A stretch of DNA of 64,000 nt. It comes from Catellatospora tritici (GTDB lineage: Bacteria > Actinomycetota > Actinomycetes > Mycobacteriales > Micromonosporaceae). The stretch's first letter is position 1, and each line of letters begins with the position of its first letter. The notes under the pieces are model-generated. The model was given only the letters and a program-made list of their open reading frames with translations, made no database searches and was not told the DNA's origin. Positions 8,840 to 19,411 of the stretch are shown here, in pieces. The stretch spans positions 451,067 to 515,066 of the forward strand of contig NZ_JAHRCY010000001.1 of the NCBI RefSeq assembly GCF_019083965.1, in the 5' to 3' direction. Both the position numbers and the translations under genes were made by a program.

Positions 8840-10729
8840 ATGCGATTCGGCACCCAGATCTGCGGTGATCTCTCCCTCGGCGGCCAGCGTGAATGGCTGG
8901 TCGCCGACGGTCGCGGCGGCTACGCCATGGGTACGGTCAGCGGCCTGCGCACCCGCCGCTACCACGGCCTGCTGGTGGTGGCCGGGGACACCCCGGCGAC
9001 CCGCCACGTCGGACTGGCCGCGTTGGACCCGGTCCTGCGCCTGCCCGGCGGCGAGGTGGTGCGGCTGGGCAGCCACGAGTGGGCCGACGGCACTCTCGAC
9101 CCGCGCGGCCACGCGCTGCTGGAGGAGTTCACGCTGGTCGACGGCCTGCCCCGGTGGCGGTGGCGGATCGGCACCACGGTGCTGGAGCGCGAGCTGGCGG
9201 TCCGGCACGGTACGCCCTGCGTCGCGGTGGTGCACCGGCTGCTGAGCGGCGGCCCGGTCGAGCTGGACCTGGAGGCGCTGTGCACCTGGCGTGACCAGCA
9301 CGGCGAGCGCCGGGCCGGGCAGTTCGAGCTGCGCGAGGCGACCGGCGGCGCGGTGGTGGAGGGGGCGTACCGGCTGCGCGGGCCGGGCTGGCGCCCCGAC
9401 GGCACCTGGCTGCTGGGCGTGCACCACCGGATGGAGGCCGCGCGCGGGTACGTGCCGAACGAGGACCTGCTGCTCGCGGGCCGGTTCGGCGGCACCCTGA
9501 CCGAGCCCGGCGACACCGTGGAGGTGGTCGCGTGGGCCGGGGACCTGGCCGTCGAGCCACCGCCCGCGATCGAGATCGTCGAGGCGGAGCACCGGCGGCG
9601 GCGCGAGGTCGTCGCCGCGCTCGGTTCGGCCGATCCGGACGCCGGGACGCTGGCGCTGGCCGCGGACGCGTTCGTGGTGCGCACCGCGCACGGGCCGGAC
9701 GTGGTGGCGGGGTATCCGTGGTTCGGCGCGTGGTCGCGCGACACGATGACGTCGTACGAGGGGCTGTTCCTGGTCACCGGGCGACACGAGCAGGGGCGCG
9801 AGCTGCTGCGGGCGTACGCCGGGACGCTGAGCGAGGGCATGCTGGCCAACACCGCCGACGGCGGCACCGTCGGCTACAACACCGCCGACGCCACGCTGTG
9901 GTTCCTGCACGCGATCGACCGGCACGTGCAGGCGACCGGCGACGACGACCTGGCCGCCGAGCTGGTCCCGGCGCTGGACGGGATCCTCGCGGCGCACCTG
10001 CGCGGCACCCGCTACGGCATCAAGGTGGACGAGAGCGACGGCCTGCTGGTGCAGGGCGCCGACGGTGAGGCGCTGACCTGGATGGACGCGCGCGTCGGCG
10101 GGATGCCGGTGACCCAGCGGGCGGGTAAGGCCGTCGACGTCAACGCGTTGTGGTGCAACGGGTTGGCCGCGCTGGCCGGGCTGCGCGACCGCGCCGGGGT
10201 GAGCAGCGACGACGTGCGGCGGCGACTGGCGGTGACGGTGGCGGCGTTCCGGCGCCGGTTCCCGGCTCCGCAGGGGTGGCTGTTCGACGTGCTCGACCCC
10301 GACGACGCCGCGTTGCGGCCGAACCAGCTACTGGCCTGGTCGCTGCCGTACGCCCCGATGGAGCCGGACCCGGTGGCGCTGCGCCGGATCGGCGACGCGC
10401 TGCTGACCCCGCTCGGCCCGCGCAGCCTCGACCCGGACGACCCGGCGTATCGCGCACATCACAGCGGCTCGCTGGTCGATCGCGATCACGCCTATCACCA
10501 GGGCACGGTATGGCCGTGGCTGCTGGGCCCGTACGCCCAGGCACTGCACAACGCATCGCTTTCGATCGATGGAATTCTCACCGGACTGCGCGCCCACCTG
10601 GGCGATTACGGCTTGGGGTCGATCAGCGAGACCGCCGACGGGGCGGCGCCGCACGCCGCGACCGGCTGTCCGTGGCAGGCCTGGAGCGTGGCGGAGAATC
10701 TACGCATTCTACTCATCTCTACTCACTAG
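8840..10729 (+). CDS. Glycogen debranching enzyme (amylo-alpha-1,6-glucosidase, GDE_N + GDE_C/GH133)
   Basis: This 629-residue enzyme has the archaeal/bacterial two-domain debranching layout. The N-terminal GDE_N domain opens with GGQREWLVADGRGGYAMGT and RTRRYHGLLV. The C-terminal GH133-like barrel contains GYPWFGAWSRDTM, LTWMDARVGGMPVTQRAGK and DHAYHQGTVWPWLLGPY. It removes alpha-1,6 branches from glycogen-like glucans in the cytoplasm. ATG 8840 is the first start consistent with the domain edge; no strong ribosome-binding site precedes it. It is followed 144 bp later by the glucan synthase and branching enzyme genes, so degradation and synthesis genes sit together. Confidence 0.87.
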   Translation: MRFGTQICGDLSLGGQREWLVADGRGGYAMGTVSGLRTRRYHGLLVVAGDTPATRHVGLAALDPVLRLPGGEVVRLGSHEWADGTLDPRGHALLEEFTLVDGLPRWRWRIGTTVLERELAVRHGTPCVAVVHRLLSGGPVELDLEALCTWRDQHGERRAGQFELREATGGAVVEGAYRLRGPGWRPDGTWLLGVHHRMEAARGYVPNEDLLLAGRFGGTLTEPGDTVEVVAWAGDLAVEPPPAIEIVEAEHRRRREVVAALGSADPDAGTLALAADAFVVRTAHGPDVVAGYPWFGAWSRDTMTSYEGLFLVTGRHEQGRELLRAYAGTLSEGMLANTADGGTVGYNTADATLWFLHAIDRHVQATGDDDLAAELVPALDGILAAHLRGTRYGIKVDESDGLLVQGADGEALTWMDARVGGMPVTQRAGKAVDVNALWCNGLAALAGLRDRAGVSSDDVRRRLAVTVAAFRRRFPAPQGWLFDVLDPDDAALRPNQLLAWSLPYAPMEPDPVALRRIGDALLTPLGPRSLDPDDPAYRAHHSGSLVDRDHAYHQGTVWPWLLGPYAQALHNASLSIDGILTGLRAHLGDYGLGSISETADGAAPHAATGCPWQAWSVAENLRILLISTH

Positions 10730-10873
10730 TAGCAGAGCGTAACAGACACGAAACAAAAGGTCCCCAGCTGGCAATACCCATGGGCCAGAATGTGCTCAAC
10801 CCCAATGGCGTACCGACACCTGTGGCAGGTGTCCCGTTCCGTATGCCCGGGTTGTCACTGCGAGGGGGCCCGC

Positions 10874-12189
10874 ATGACCATGACCATGCCCGTCGCATCG
10901 GACCCGTTGGCGGCACCGAAGCCGCTCCGGATCATGATGCTTTCTTGGGAGTACCCGCCGGTCGTCGTCGGCGGGCTGGGTCGGCACGTACACGCGCTGG
11001 CGACCTCGCTGGTGGCGGCGGGCCACCAGGTGACCGTGGTGACCCGGCACGCGCCGGGCGCTCCGCTGGAGGAGTACGCCGAGGGCGTGCGCATCGTGCG
11101 CGCCCCTGAGGACCCGCCGCTGTTTCCGCTGGAGACGCCGACGCTGCTGGCCTGGACGATGGCGTTCAACCACACGCTGACCCGGGCCGCGCTGCGGGCC
11201 GCCGAGACCGACCACTACGACGTGGTGCACGGGCACGACTGGCTGGTCACGCACACCGCGGTGACACTGGCCGAGCACCTGGGCCGCCCGCTGGTGGCCA
11301 CGGTGCACGCCACCGAGGCGGGCCGCCACCAGGGCTGGCTGCCCGCGGACCTCAACAAGAGCATCCACTCGGTCGAGTGGTGGCTGGGCCACCGCGCCTG
11401 CCGGGTGCTGGTCTGCTCGGAGTACATGCGCTGGGAGGTCAGCCGCCTGCTCGAACTGCCGATGAGCAAGGTCGACGTGATCCCCAACGGCGTCAACGGC
11501 AAGGTCTGGAAGGCGCCCGCGCAGAAGGTCCGGGAGGCCCGGTCGCGCTTCGCCGGGGACGGCCCGCTGATCGGCTTCGCCGGACGGCTGGTGTACGAGA
11601 AGGGCGTGCAGCACCTGGTCGACGCGGTGCCGCAGCTCGCCGACGAGCACCCCGGCCTCAAGGTGATCATCGCTGGGGACGGCCCCTACCGCGAGGAGCT
11701 GCAGGACGCGACGCGGCGGCTCAAGCTCAACAAGACGGTCGACTTCATCGGTTTCCAGTCCGAGCGGGAACTGCCCGCGCTGCTGGCCGCCACCGACGCG
11801 ACCGTGGTGCCCTCGCTCTACGAGCCGTTCGGCATGGTCGCCCTGGAGGCGGCAGCCGCCGGAGCTCCGCTGGCGGTGGCCGCTACCGGAGGCCTGGCCG
11901 AGATCGTTGAACCGGGCGTGACCGGAATGACCTTTCCCCACAGCGACCCCGAGGCGCTGGCCGGCGCGGTCGGCACGCTGCTGGCCGAACCCAAGCGCGC
12001 CAAGCAGATCGCCCGGCGGGCGCTGACCATGGTGTCGGAGAAGTACGGCTGGCAGTCCATCGCCGCCCGCACCGTCGCCTCGTACCGGGCGGCGATCCAC
12101 GAGGAGCCGCTGTTCCAGGCGGAACGGCTGGCCGAGCAGGCAGGCGGTGAGCGGCAGCTCATCGTCGTGCCGGACGGGAATCTGCTGCG

Positions 12190-12193
<4 letters not shown>
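10874..12193 (+). CDS. GT4 alpha-1,4-glucan (glycogen-type) synthase, Rv3032-like
   Basis: This 439-residue GT-B glycosyltransferase has an N-terminal domain starting IMMLSWEYPPVVVGGLGRHVH, close in form to mycobacterial Rv3032, which makes alpha-1,4-glucan of polymethylated lipopolysaccharide and glycogen. VIPNGVNGKVW and GFAGRLVYEKGVQ mark the hinge, and PSLYEPFGMVALEAAAAG carries the GT4 E-x7-E donor-site motif. The nucleotide donor cannot be told from sequence. GAGGGGG lies about five bases upstream of ATG 10874. Its TGA overlaps the glgB ATG (ATGA), indicating coupled synthesis and branching. Confidence 0.85.
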
Positions 12194-14034
<1,841 letters not shown>

Positions 14035-14063
14035 CACGCCGGAGCGCGACACGCGAGAGGTGA

Positions 14064-14092
14064 TGACCGGCGCCGGGTATCGGCGCCGGTCA
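14064..14092 (+). terminator. Hairpin terminator after glgB
   Basis: TGACCGGCGCC and its exact complement enclose a seven-base loop. The stem is 11 bp and GC-rich, with no long T-run, as is common in actinomycetes. It closes the debranching-synthase-glgB transcript. Confidence 0.75.
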
Positions 14093-14236
14093 TCGCATTG
14101 TGTATGGCGAAAACGTGAAAAACTCCAGATCGGATGCTGCGTGCGCGCGCTGGGGTAAGTAATATCAGCCGCGGCTGCGCCCTATCAGCCGTCGAATCAG
14201 GGGCGCGGCTGTCCACCGGCGCGCTTGAGAGGTCGC

Positions 14237-14827
14237 ATGCCCCAACGCTCCACGCCACCCACCACGATAAAGATCCTGATCGCGGGCGGGTTCGGCGCCG
14301 GAAAGACCACACTGGTGGGCACGGTGAGCGAAGTGCTCCCGCTGCACACCGAGGAGGTGCTGACCACCGCCGGAGCCGACGACGACGACCTCTCCGGGGT
14401 GGAGGGCAAACGCACCACCACCGTCACCATGGACTTCGGCCGGATCACCATCGGCGACAACATCGTGCTCTACCTGTTCGGCACGCCAGGGCAGGAACGG
14501 TTCAAGTTCCTGTGGGACGAGCTGGCCATCGGCGCCCTGGGTGGAGTCGTGCTGGCCGACACGCGGCGACTGGCCGACAGCTTCCCCTCGATCGACTATT
14601 TCGAGAAGCGGGGCACGCCGTTCATCGTGGCGGTGAACTGTTTCAACGGCGCGCAGCCGTTCTCGGTGGCCGCCGTGCGCACCGCGCTGACGCTGGACGC
14701 GGACGTCCCCGTGGTCATGTGCGACGTGCGTGACCGCCGCTCCGGCCGCGAGGTGCTGGTCGCGCTGATCGAGCACGTACGCTCGCTGATCCTGGGCCCG
14801 GACTACACGCCCGTCGGGGCGCCCTGA
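14237..14827 (+). CDS. CvnD/MglA-like small GTPase, orphan (no conservon partners)
   Basis: This 196-residue protein has the small-GTPase motifs GGFGAGKTT (P-loop), a Thr pair in the switch region (GKRTTTVTMDFG), GTPGQ (G3) and VNCFNG in the place of NKxD. It matches the fourth component (CvnD) of actinobacterial conservons, which normally follow a sensor kinase (CvnA), a roadblock protein (CvnB) and a DUF742 protein (CvnC). None of those is adjacent here: glgB precedes it behind a terminator and a convergent TetR gene follows six bases later. The ATG at 14237 follows GAGAGG closely; a TTG at 14225 is possible. Function is unknown. Confidence 0.75.
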   Translation: MPQRSTPPTTIKILIAGGFGAGKTTLVGTVSEVLPLHTEEVLTTAGADDDDLSGVEGKRTTTVTMDFGRITIGDNIVLYLFGTPGQERFKFLWDELAIGALGGVVLADTRRLADSFPSIDYFEKRGTPFIVAVNCFNGAQPFSVAAVRTALTLDADVPVVMCDVRDRRSGREVLVALIEHVRSLILGPDYTPVGAP

Positions 14828-14833
14828 CCCCGG

Positions 14834-15571
14834 TCAGTCCCGCTGCGGCACCAGCCGGACCAGGCCGCCGATCAGCATGTCCAGTCCGAACTCGAACCGC
14901 TGGTCGCCATCGCCCTGCACGAGCGCGTCGACATGCTTGCTGAGAAACGGGAACCGCTCGGGCGGCAGACTCGCCAGGTAACCGTGCAGCTGACCGAAGT
15001 ACTCGGCGATGAACTGCTCCGGCGAGGCGCCCATGGCCCGCTGCCGGGCCTGGTAGAGCGCCCCCTCGTAGGCGTCGGCACTCAGGTACAGCGCGATGCG
15101 GTCCACCGCCCACGCCGCCAGCTGCGGCGGCACGCCCCCGGTGATCAGCACGCCCAGCATCGCCTCGCTCACCCGGAGCGCGTTCGGCCCGGTGGGCACG
15201 TTGGCCAGGCTGACCCGGGCGATGTCGCCGTGTGCGCCGAGCACCCGGTACGACTCGCGGGCGATCTCGCGGATCTGCTCCTGCCAGCGGTCCGGGTCGG
15301 GCTCGGCGGGTAGGCGGATCTCGCCCAGGATCCGGTCGTACGCGAGTTCCAGCAGCTCGTCCTTGTTGGCGACGTGCGCGTAGAGCGAGGCGGCGCCGGT
15401 GCCCAGCTCCTCGGCGACCCGGCGCATGCTCACCGCGTCCAGACCCTCCCGGTCGAGCACGACCAGCGCCGCGTCGATGATCATGTCCTGACTGAGCGGC
15501 CGCTTTGCCGCTCCTGCGGGTCGGGAGCGGCGCCAGGGCGGAGCGGGGATCTCGGGGCTCTCGGCGGGCAT
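14834..15571 (-). CDS. TetR-family repressor, probable regulator of the adjacent MFS pump
   Basis: This 245-residue regulator has an N-terminal helix-turn-helix at about residues 25-75 (IIDAALVVLDREGLDAVSMRRVAEELGTGAASLYAHV) and a C-terminal ligand domain of the TetR_C type found in tetracycline repressors. The ATG at 15571 is preferred over longer starts because the divergent promoter and three operator-like 11-mers lie immediately upstream. The gene is divergent from an MFS exporter, the standard repressor/pump layout. The inducer is unknown but is probably a pump substrate. Confidence 0.88.
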   Translation of the reverse strand: MPAESPEIPAPPWRRSRPAGAAKRPLSQDMIIDAALVVLDREGLDAVSMRRVAEELGTGAASLYAHVANKDELLELAYDRILGEIRLPAEPDPDRWQEQIREIARESYRVLGAHGDIARVSLANVPTGPNALRVSEAMLGVLITGGVPPQLAAWAVDRIALYLSADAYEGALYQARQRAMGASPEQFIAEYFGQLHGYLASLPPERFPFLSKHVDALVQGDGDQRFEFGLDMLIGGLVRLVPQRD

Positions 15572-15591
15572 GGCGGATATCGTAGTTGACG

Positions 15592-15640
15592 CGAACGACG
15601 TTCGGTAGGTAGAACAGTGTTCGTCAAACGAACAGTGTTC
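15592..15640. promoter_or_regulatory. Three TetR operator-like 11-mers in the tetR/MFS divergent promoter
   Basis: GAACGACGTTC begins at 15593, and identical GAACAGTGTTC copies begin at 15612 and 15630. All share GAAC-N3-GTTC and are spaced 19 and 18 bp apart, about two helix turns. An overlapping inverted repeat (GTTCGT and ACGAAC) bridges the last two. Position between the divergent genes makes them the likely TetR binding sites. Confidence 0.65.
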
Positions 15641-15663
15641 GCTCCCCTCCCCCTGGAGATCGC

Positions 15664-17139
15664 ATGTCCGCCGTCCTCGAGACCGCAGCCCCACCCGATA
15701 CCGAGCCCCCGGCGTACCGCTGGCGCTGGGCCGCCCTCTTCACGATCCTCGCCGCCGAGGTGATGGACCTGCTCGACGCGCTGGTCACCACCATCGCCGG
15801 GCCGTCCATCCGGGCCGACGTCGGCGGCTCCGAGAGCCTGATCCAGTGGCTCGGCGCCGCGTACACGCTGGCCATGGCGGTCGGCCTGATCACCGGCGGC
15901 CGCCTGGGCGATCTCTTCGGCCGCAAGCGCATGTTCATGATCGGCGCCGCCGGGTTCGTCGCCGCCTCGGCGCTGTGCGCCGTGTCCACCTCCCCCGAGC
16001 TGCTCATCGCCGCCCGGGTGCTGCAGGGCCTGTTCGGCGCGGTGCTGCTGCCGCAGGGCCTCGGCATCATCAAGGAGGTCTTCCCGCCCAAGGAGATGGG
16101 TGCCGCATTCGGCGCGTTCGGGCCGGTCATGGGCCTGTCCGCGGTCGCCGGGCCGATCCTGGCCGGGTGGCTGGTCGACGCCGACTTCTGGGGCACCGGC
16201 TGGCGCATGATCTTCCTGATCAACCTGCCGCTGGGCCTGCTCGCCCTGCTCGGCGCCGCGAAGTTCCTGCCCGAGTCCCGCTCGGCGCACGCCTCCAAGC
16301 TCGACCTGACCGGTGTCGGCCTGGTCACCGGCGGTGCCCTGCTGCTGCTCTACCCGCTGGTGCAGGGCCGCGAGCTGGGCTGGCCCGCGTGGACATTCGC
16401 CATGATGGCCGCCTGCCTGCCCGTCTTCGCCCTCTTCGTACGCCAGCAGGCCGTGCGCAGCCGCAACGGCGGCGACCCGCTCGTCGAGCCGTCGCTGTTC
16501 CGCAAGCGTGCCTTCACCGGCGGACTCGTCGCCGGGCTGGCCTTCTTCTCCGGCATGATCGGCTTCGGCCTCGCCTTCAGCCTGTACGTCCAGCTCGGCC
16601 TGGGCTTCACCCCGCTCAAGGCCGGTCTGGCCTCGGTGCCGCAGTCGCTGGGCATCATGGTCGGCTTCGGCCTGGCCAGCGGCGCCGGACTGACCCGCAG
16701 GCTGGGCCGACGCCTGCTGCACGTCGGCCTGACCGTGATGGCCGCCGCCACCGTCGGCTTCGTGATCACCCTGGAACTGGCGGGCACAGACGTCACCCCG
16801 TGGCAGCTGGCCCCCGCGCTCGGCGCCTTCGGCATCGGCATGGGCCTGGTCATGGCCCCGTTCTTCGACATCATCCTGGCCGGGGTGCAGCCGCACGAGA
16901 CCGGCTCGGCCTCCGGCACCCTCACCGCCGTACAGCAGCTCGGCGGCGCGGTCGGCATCGCCCTGCTCGGCACCCTGTTCTTCAACACGGTCAAGTTCGG
17001 GCCGTTCGGCCCCGACCAGGCGTCCTTCGCCGACGCGATGCGCCTGGTGCTGTGGGTCGAGGTGGCGCTGCTCGCGGTCACCTTCGCGGCCGCGTTCCTG
17101 CTGCCGCGCCAGGCCCGCGACGAAGACCACGCGCACTGA
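15664..17139 (+). CDS. MFS drug exporter, DHA2 (14-TMS, EmrB/QacA) family
   Basis: This 491-residue protein has about 14 transmembrane segments and MFS drug/H+ antiporter motifs. These include DLLDALVTTIAGPSI near the start of TM1 (DHA2 motif D1 region), GRLGDLFGRKRMF (motif A) and ARVLQGLFGAVLLPQGLGII (motif B with its Arg). It probably exports a cationic or amphipathic drug using the proton gradient. The ATG at 15664 has GGAG five bases upstream. Regulation by the divergent TetR protein is implied by the operator-like repeats. A palindromic repeat follows the stop and probably ends transcription. Confidence 0.88.
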   Translation: MSAVLETAAPPDTEPPAYRWRWAALFTILAAEVMDLLDALVTTIAGPSIRADVGGSESLIQWLGAAYTLAMAVGLITGGRLGDLFGRKRMFMIGAAGFVAASALCAVSTSPELLIAARVLQGLFGAVLLPQGLGIIKEVFPPKEMGAAFGAFGPVMGLSAVAGPILAGWLVDADFWGTGWRMIFLINLPLGLLALLGAAKFLPESRSAHASKLDLTGVGLVTGGALLLLYPLVQGRELGWPAWTFAMMAACLPVFALFVRQQAVRSRNGGDPLVEPSLFRKRAFTGGLVAGLAFFSGMIGFGLAFSLYVQLGLGFTPLKAGLASVPQSLGIMVGFGLASGAGLTRRLGRRLLHVGLTVMAAATVGFVITLELAGTDVTPWQLAPALGAFGIGMGLVMAPFFDIILAGVQPHETGSASGTLTAVQQLGGAVGIALLGTLFFNTVKFGPFGPDQASFADAMRLVLWVEVALLAVTFAAAFLLPRQARDEDHAH

Positions 17140-17181
17140 CCAGCAGTCCGAGGCCGTCAAGACCCGTAGGCCGAGGCCGTC

Positions 17182-17240
17182 AAGTTGCCGGGCAATCGGG
17201 CACCGGGCAGGCCCGGATACCCCCGATTGCCCGGCAACTT
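17182..17240. repeat. Perfect 19-bp inverted repeat (AAGTTGCCGGGCAATCGGG family)
   Basis: The 19-mer at 17182-17200 pairs perfectly with 17222-17240 around a 21-base loop that itself contains CCGGGCAGGCCCGG. It is flanked on the left by two copies of CCGAGGCCGTCAAG. It follows the MFS gene and could be a terminator, but a related, degenerate copy at 41.5 kb in a divergent promoter gap suggests a dispersed family. Confidence 0.75.
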
Positions 17241-17300
17241 CGATGATCACGGTGGGCCCCGGGGCTGCGGGGGCTGGCGTACGTCGCCTACGCTGCGCCG

Positions 17301-19358
17301 GTGACCACCCCCGCAGCCATAGCCACCGATGGATCTACCCCGAGCGGCGGCGGCGCCGTGCTGTCCGCCGGGCTGTTCGCCGCAGTGGCGCACTGGCGGC
17401 CTCTGGCGGCCGTGCTGGTGCCGACGCTGGTGCCCGGCCTGCTGCTCGCCGACATGATCGACATCGTGCAGGCGGGTCCCTCGGCGACGATCGTGGACGG
17501 GATGCTGCGGCCCGACGCCACGGCCGGCGGTTCGGTGCTCGGCGCGCTGGTCCTGGCCTTCGGCTGGCTGATCGGGCTGAACGCGGCGATGATCGTGCTG
17601 GCCGGGCGACTGCGCGGCGTGGCCGTGCCCTCGCGGCAGGCGCTGGGCCGGGCGCTGCGTACGGCGCCGGAGTCGGCCATGGCCGTCGTGCTCATGCTCG
17701 TCCTGATCGGCGTGGTGACGCTGTGCGGCGCGGGCGCGGCGGCCAACGCCAACGGACTGGAACTCCCGCTGCTGGCCGTGATCATCGGGTGCGGGCTGGT
17801 GCTGGTGTCGACCCGGTTGCTGCTGCTGCCCGCGATCGTCCTGCGCGACAATGAACTTCCGCTGCTGCGCCACGCACACCGGCTGGCGGCCGGGCGCCTG
17901 CCGAGCACCGGGATCGCGATGTCGGCGGTGATCGTCCTGCCGTGGCTGGCCAACCAGTTCGTGGGCGGCCAGCTGGACCGGGTGCCCCTGCCCCACCCGC
18001 CCTACCTCGGCTGGCTCGGGCAGGTGCTGGCGGTCCTCGGCATGCTGCTGCTCGCCGCGGTGCAGGCGTCGCTGCTGATGGTGGCCTACCTGCGGCCGCG
18101 CGGCTCGCTGCAGGCCGGTCCGGTCCAGACCGATCCGGCGCGGGTCGAGGCGGTCCTGGCCGGTCTCGGCGCGACCACCGCCGCCCCGGCGCCCCGGCGC
18201 GCCACCGGTTGGGCGCTGGCGGCGCTGCTACCGCTGCCGCTGCTGCTCGGGATCACCGTCGCGGCGGTCAACCCGTACGACAGCCCGACCGCCGTCTCGC
18301 AGGAGGTCTCCTGGAGCGGCGCCATCCTCGCCACGGCCTGGCCGACCGGAAGGCACCCGATCGTCGTCACCGAGTACGGCATGCACTGGTGCCGCGACGA
18401 CGCCTGCGCCGCGAGCGACGCGCACAACTCGGCGGTGACCTGGCTCGGTGCCGACAACGCCGCCACCGCGATCGGCGCCGACGGCACCGTGGTCACGGCC
18501 GGGCTGCGTGGGCGCGACATGCCCGACGTGATCAGAACAGACGGCAACGACGCGGTGGCGCTCGAACGCTGCGACGGGCCGGGGCGGTGCACCGACGGCA
18601 TCACGAAGTGGCACACCGGCGGCGAGGAGAGCCAGCCTGTGCTGGCCGTCGCGCCCGGTCCGGACGGCTCGGTCGTGGTCGCCACGGCCCGTCCGCTGCT
18701 GGTCAAGGACGGCGAGCCGGACCGGGTCGAACTCGCGGTCACCCGCTGCAACACCGTACACTGCACCCGGCGCTCGCTGGCCGTGCTGGGCACGGTCGAG
18801 GCCGCGGTGAACAGGACGCAGTTCTACGACGCGAACATGCGTACGGTCGTACCGCAGCTCACGTTGGCCCTCGACGACCAGGACCGCCCGACGGCGCTGC
18901 TGCGCGACGCGTCCGGCGGCCGGGCCTGGCTGGCCACCTGCCCCGCGGCCGACTGCAAGGGCGCCCGCCTCGAGCAGATCGCCGCACCCGCCGACCCGAC
19001 GCTGCCCACTGCCCTGGTCGACTACGGCGAGCTCGGGTTGCACGAGGCCGCCGAACTCGGCGGTGACCAGGGCCGCTGGCCGCTGGCCGTACGCGGGAAC
19101 ACCGCCTGCGGGCTGACCACGACCCCGGGCCCGAGACCGGTCGTGTACGTCCGCTTCGGAGCACCGGCGCCCGAGCCGCAGCGGCTGGCGCTGTGGTGCA
19201 CGGCGGTGGACGGCAGGACGAGGGTGCCGCGGCGGGTCACGCTGGCCCGGCTGACGGCCGAGCCCTACTACCTGGCGCTGGTCGCCGGGCCGGACGGGCG
19301 ACTGCTGGCGCTGTGGGACGACGACGGCTACCGGCACACATTGCTCGTCACGCCCTGA
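17301..19358 (+). CDS. Membrane-anchored protein with predicted extracytoplasmic C-terminal domain, function unknown
   Basis: I do not recognise this 685-residue protein. The N-terminal half (about residues 15-320) holds seven or so hydrophobic segments. The last, WALAALLPLPLLLGITVAAV, is followed by about 350 residues with repeated strand-like blocks. That region contains paired cysteines (WCRDDAC, CDGPGRC, CNTVHC, CPAADC) and segments such as VLAVAPGPDGSVVVA and LALVAGPDGRLLALWDDDG, which look like beta-propeller blades. I infer a membrane-tethered, disulfide-bonded propeller outside the cell. The GTG start has no ribosome-binding site but has TACGCT six bases upstream, compatible with leaderless transcription. 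Confidence 0.6.
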   Translation: MTTPAAIATDGSTPSGGGAVLSAGLFAAVAHWRPLAAVLVPTLVPGLLLADMIDIVQAGPSATIVDGMLRPDATAGGSVLGALVLAFGWLIGLNAAMIVLAGRLRGVAVPSRQALGRALRTAPESAMAVVLMLVLIGVVTLCGAGAAANANGLELPLLAVIIGCGLVLVSTRLLLLPAIVLRDNELPLLRHAHRLAAGRLPSTGIAMSAVIVLPWLANQFVGGQLDRVPLPHPPYLGWLGQVLAVLGMLLLAAVQASLLMVAYLRPRGSLQAGPVQTDPARVEAVLAGLGATTAAPAPRRATGWALAALLPLPLLLGITVAAVNPYDSPTAVSQEVSWSGAILATAWPTGRHPIVVTEYGMHWCRDDACAASDAHNSAVTWLGADNAATAIGADGTVVTAGLRGRDMPDVIRTDGNDAVALERCDGPGRCTDGITKWHTGGEESQPVLAVAPGPDGSVVVATARPLLVKDGEPDRVELAVTRCNTVHCTRRSLAVLGTVEAAVNRTQFYDANMRTVVPQLTLALDDQDRPTALLRDASGGRAWLATCPAADCKGARLEQIAAPADPTLPTALVDYGELGLHEAAELGGDQGRWPLAVRGNTACGLTTTPGPRPVVYVRFGAPAPEPQRLALWCTAVDGRTRVPRRVTLARLTAEPYYLALVAGPDGRLLALWDDDGYRHTLLVTP

Positions 19359-19411
19359 CCGAAATGCCGCAACCAGCCTGGGCGACGTCCCAGGTGGACT
19401 AGCTTCGGGGC

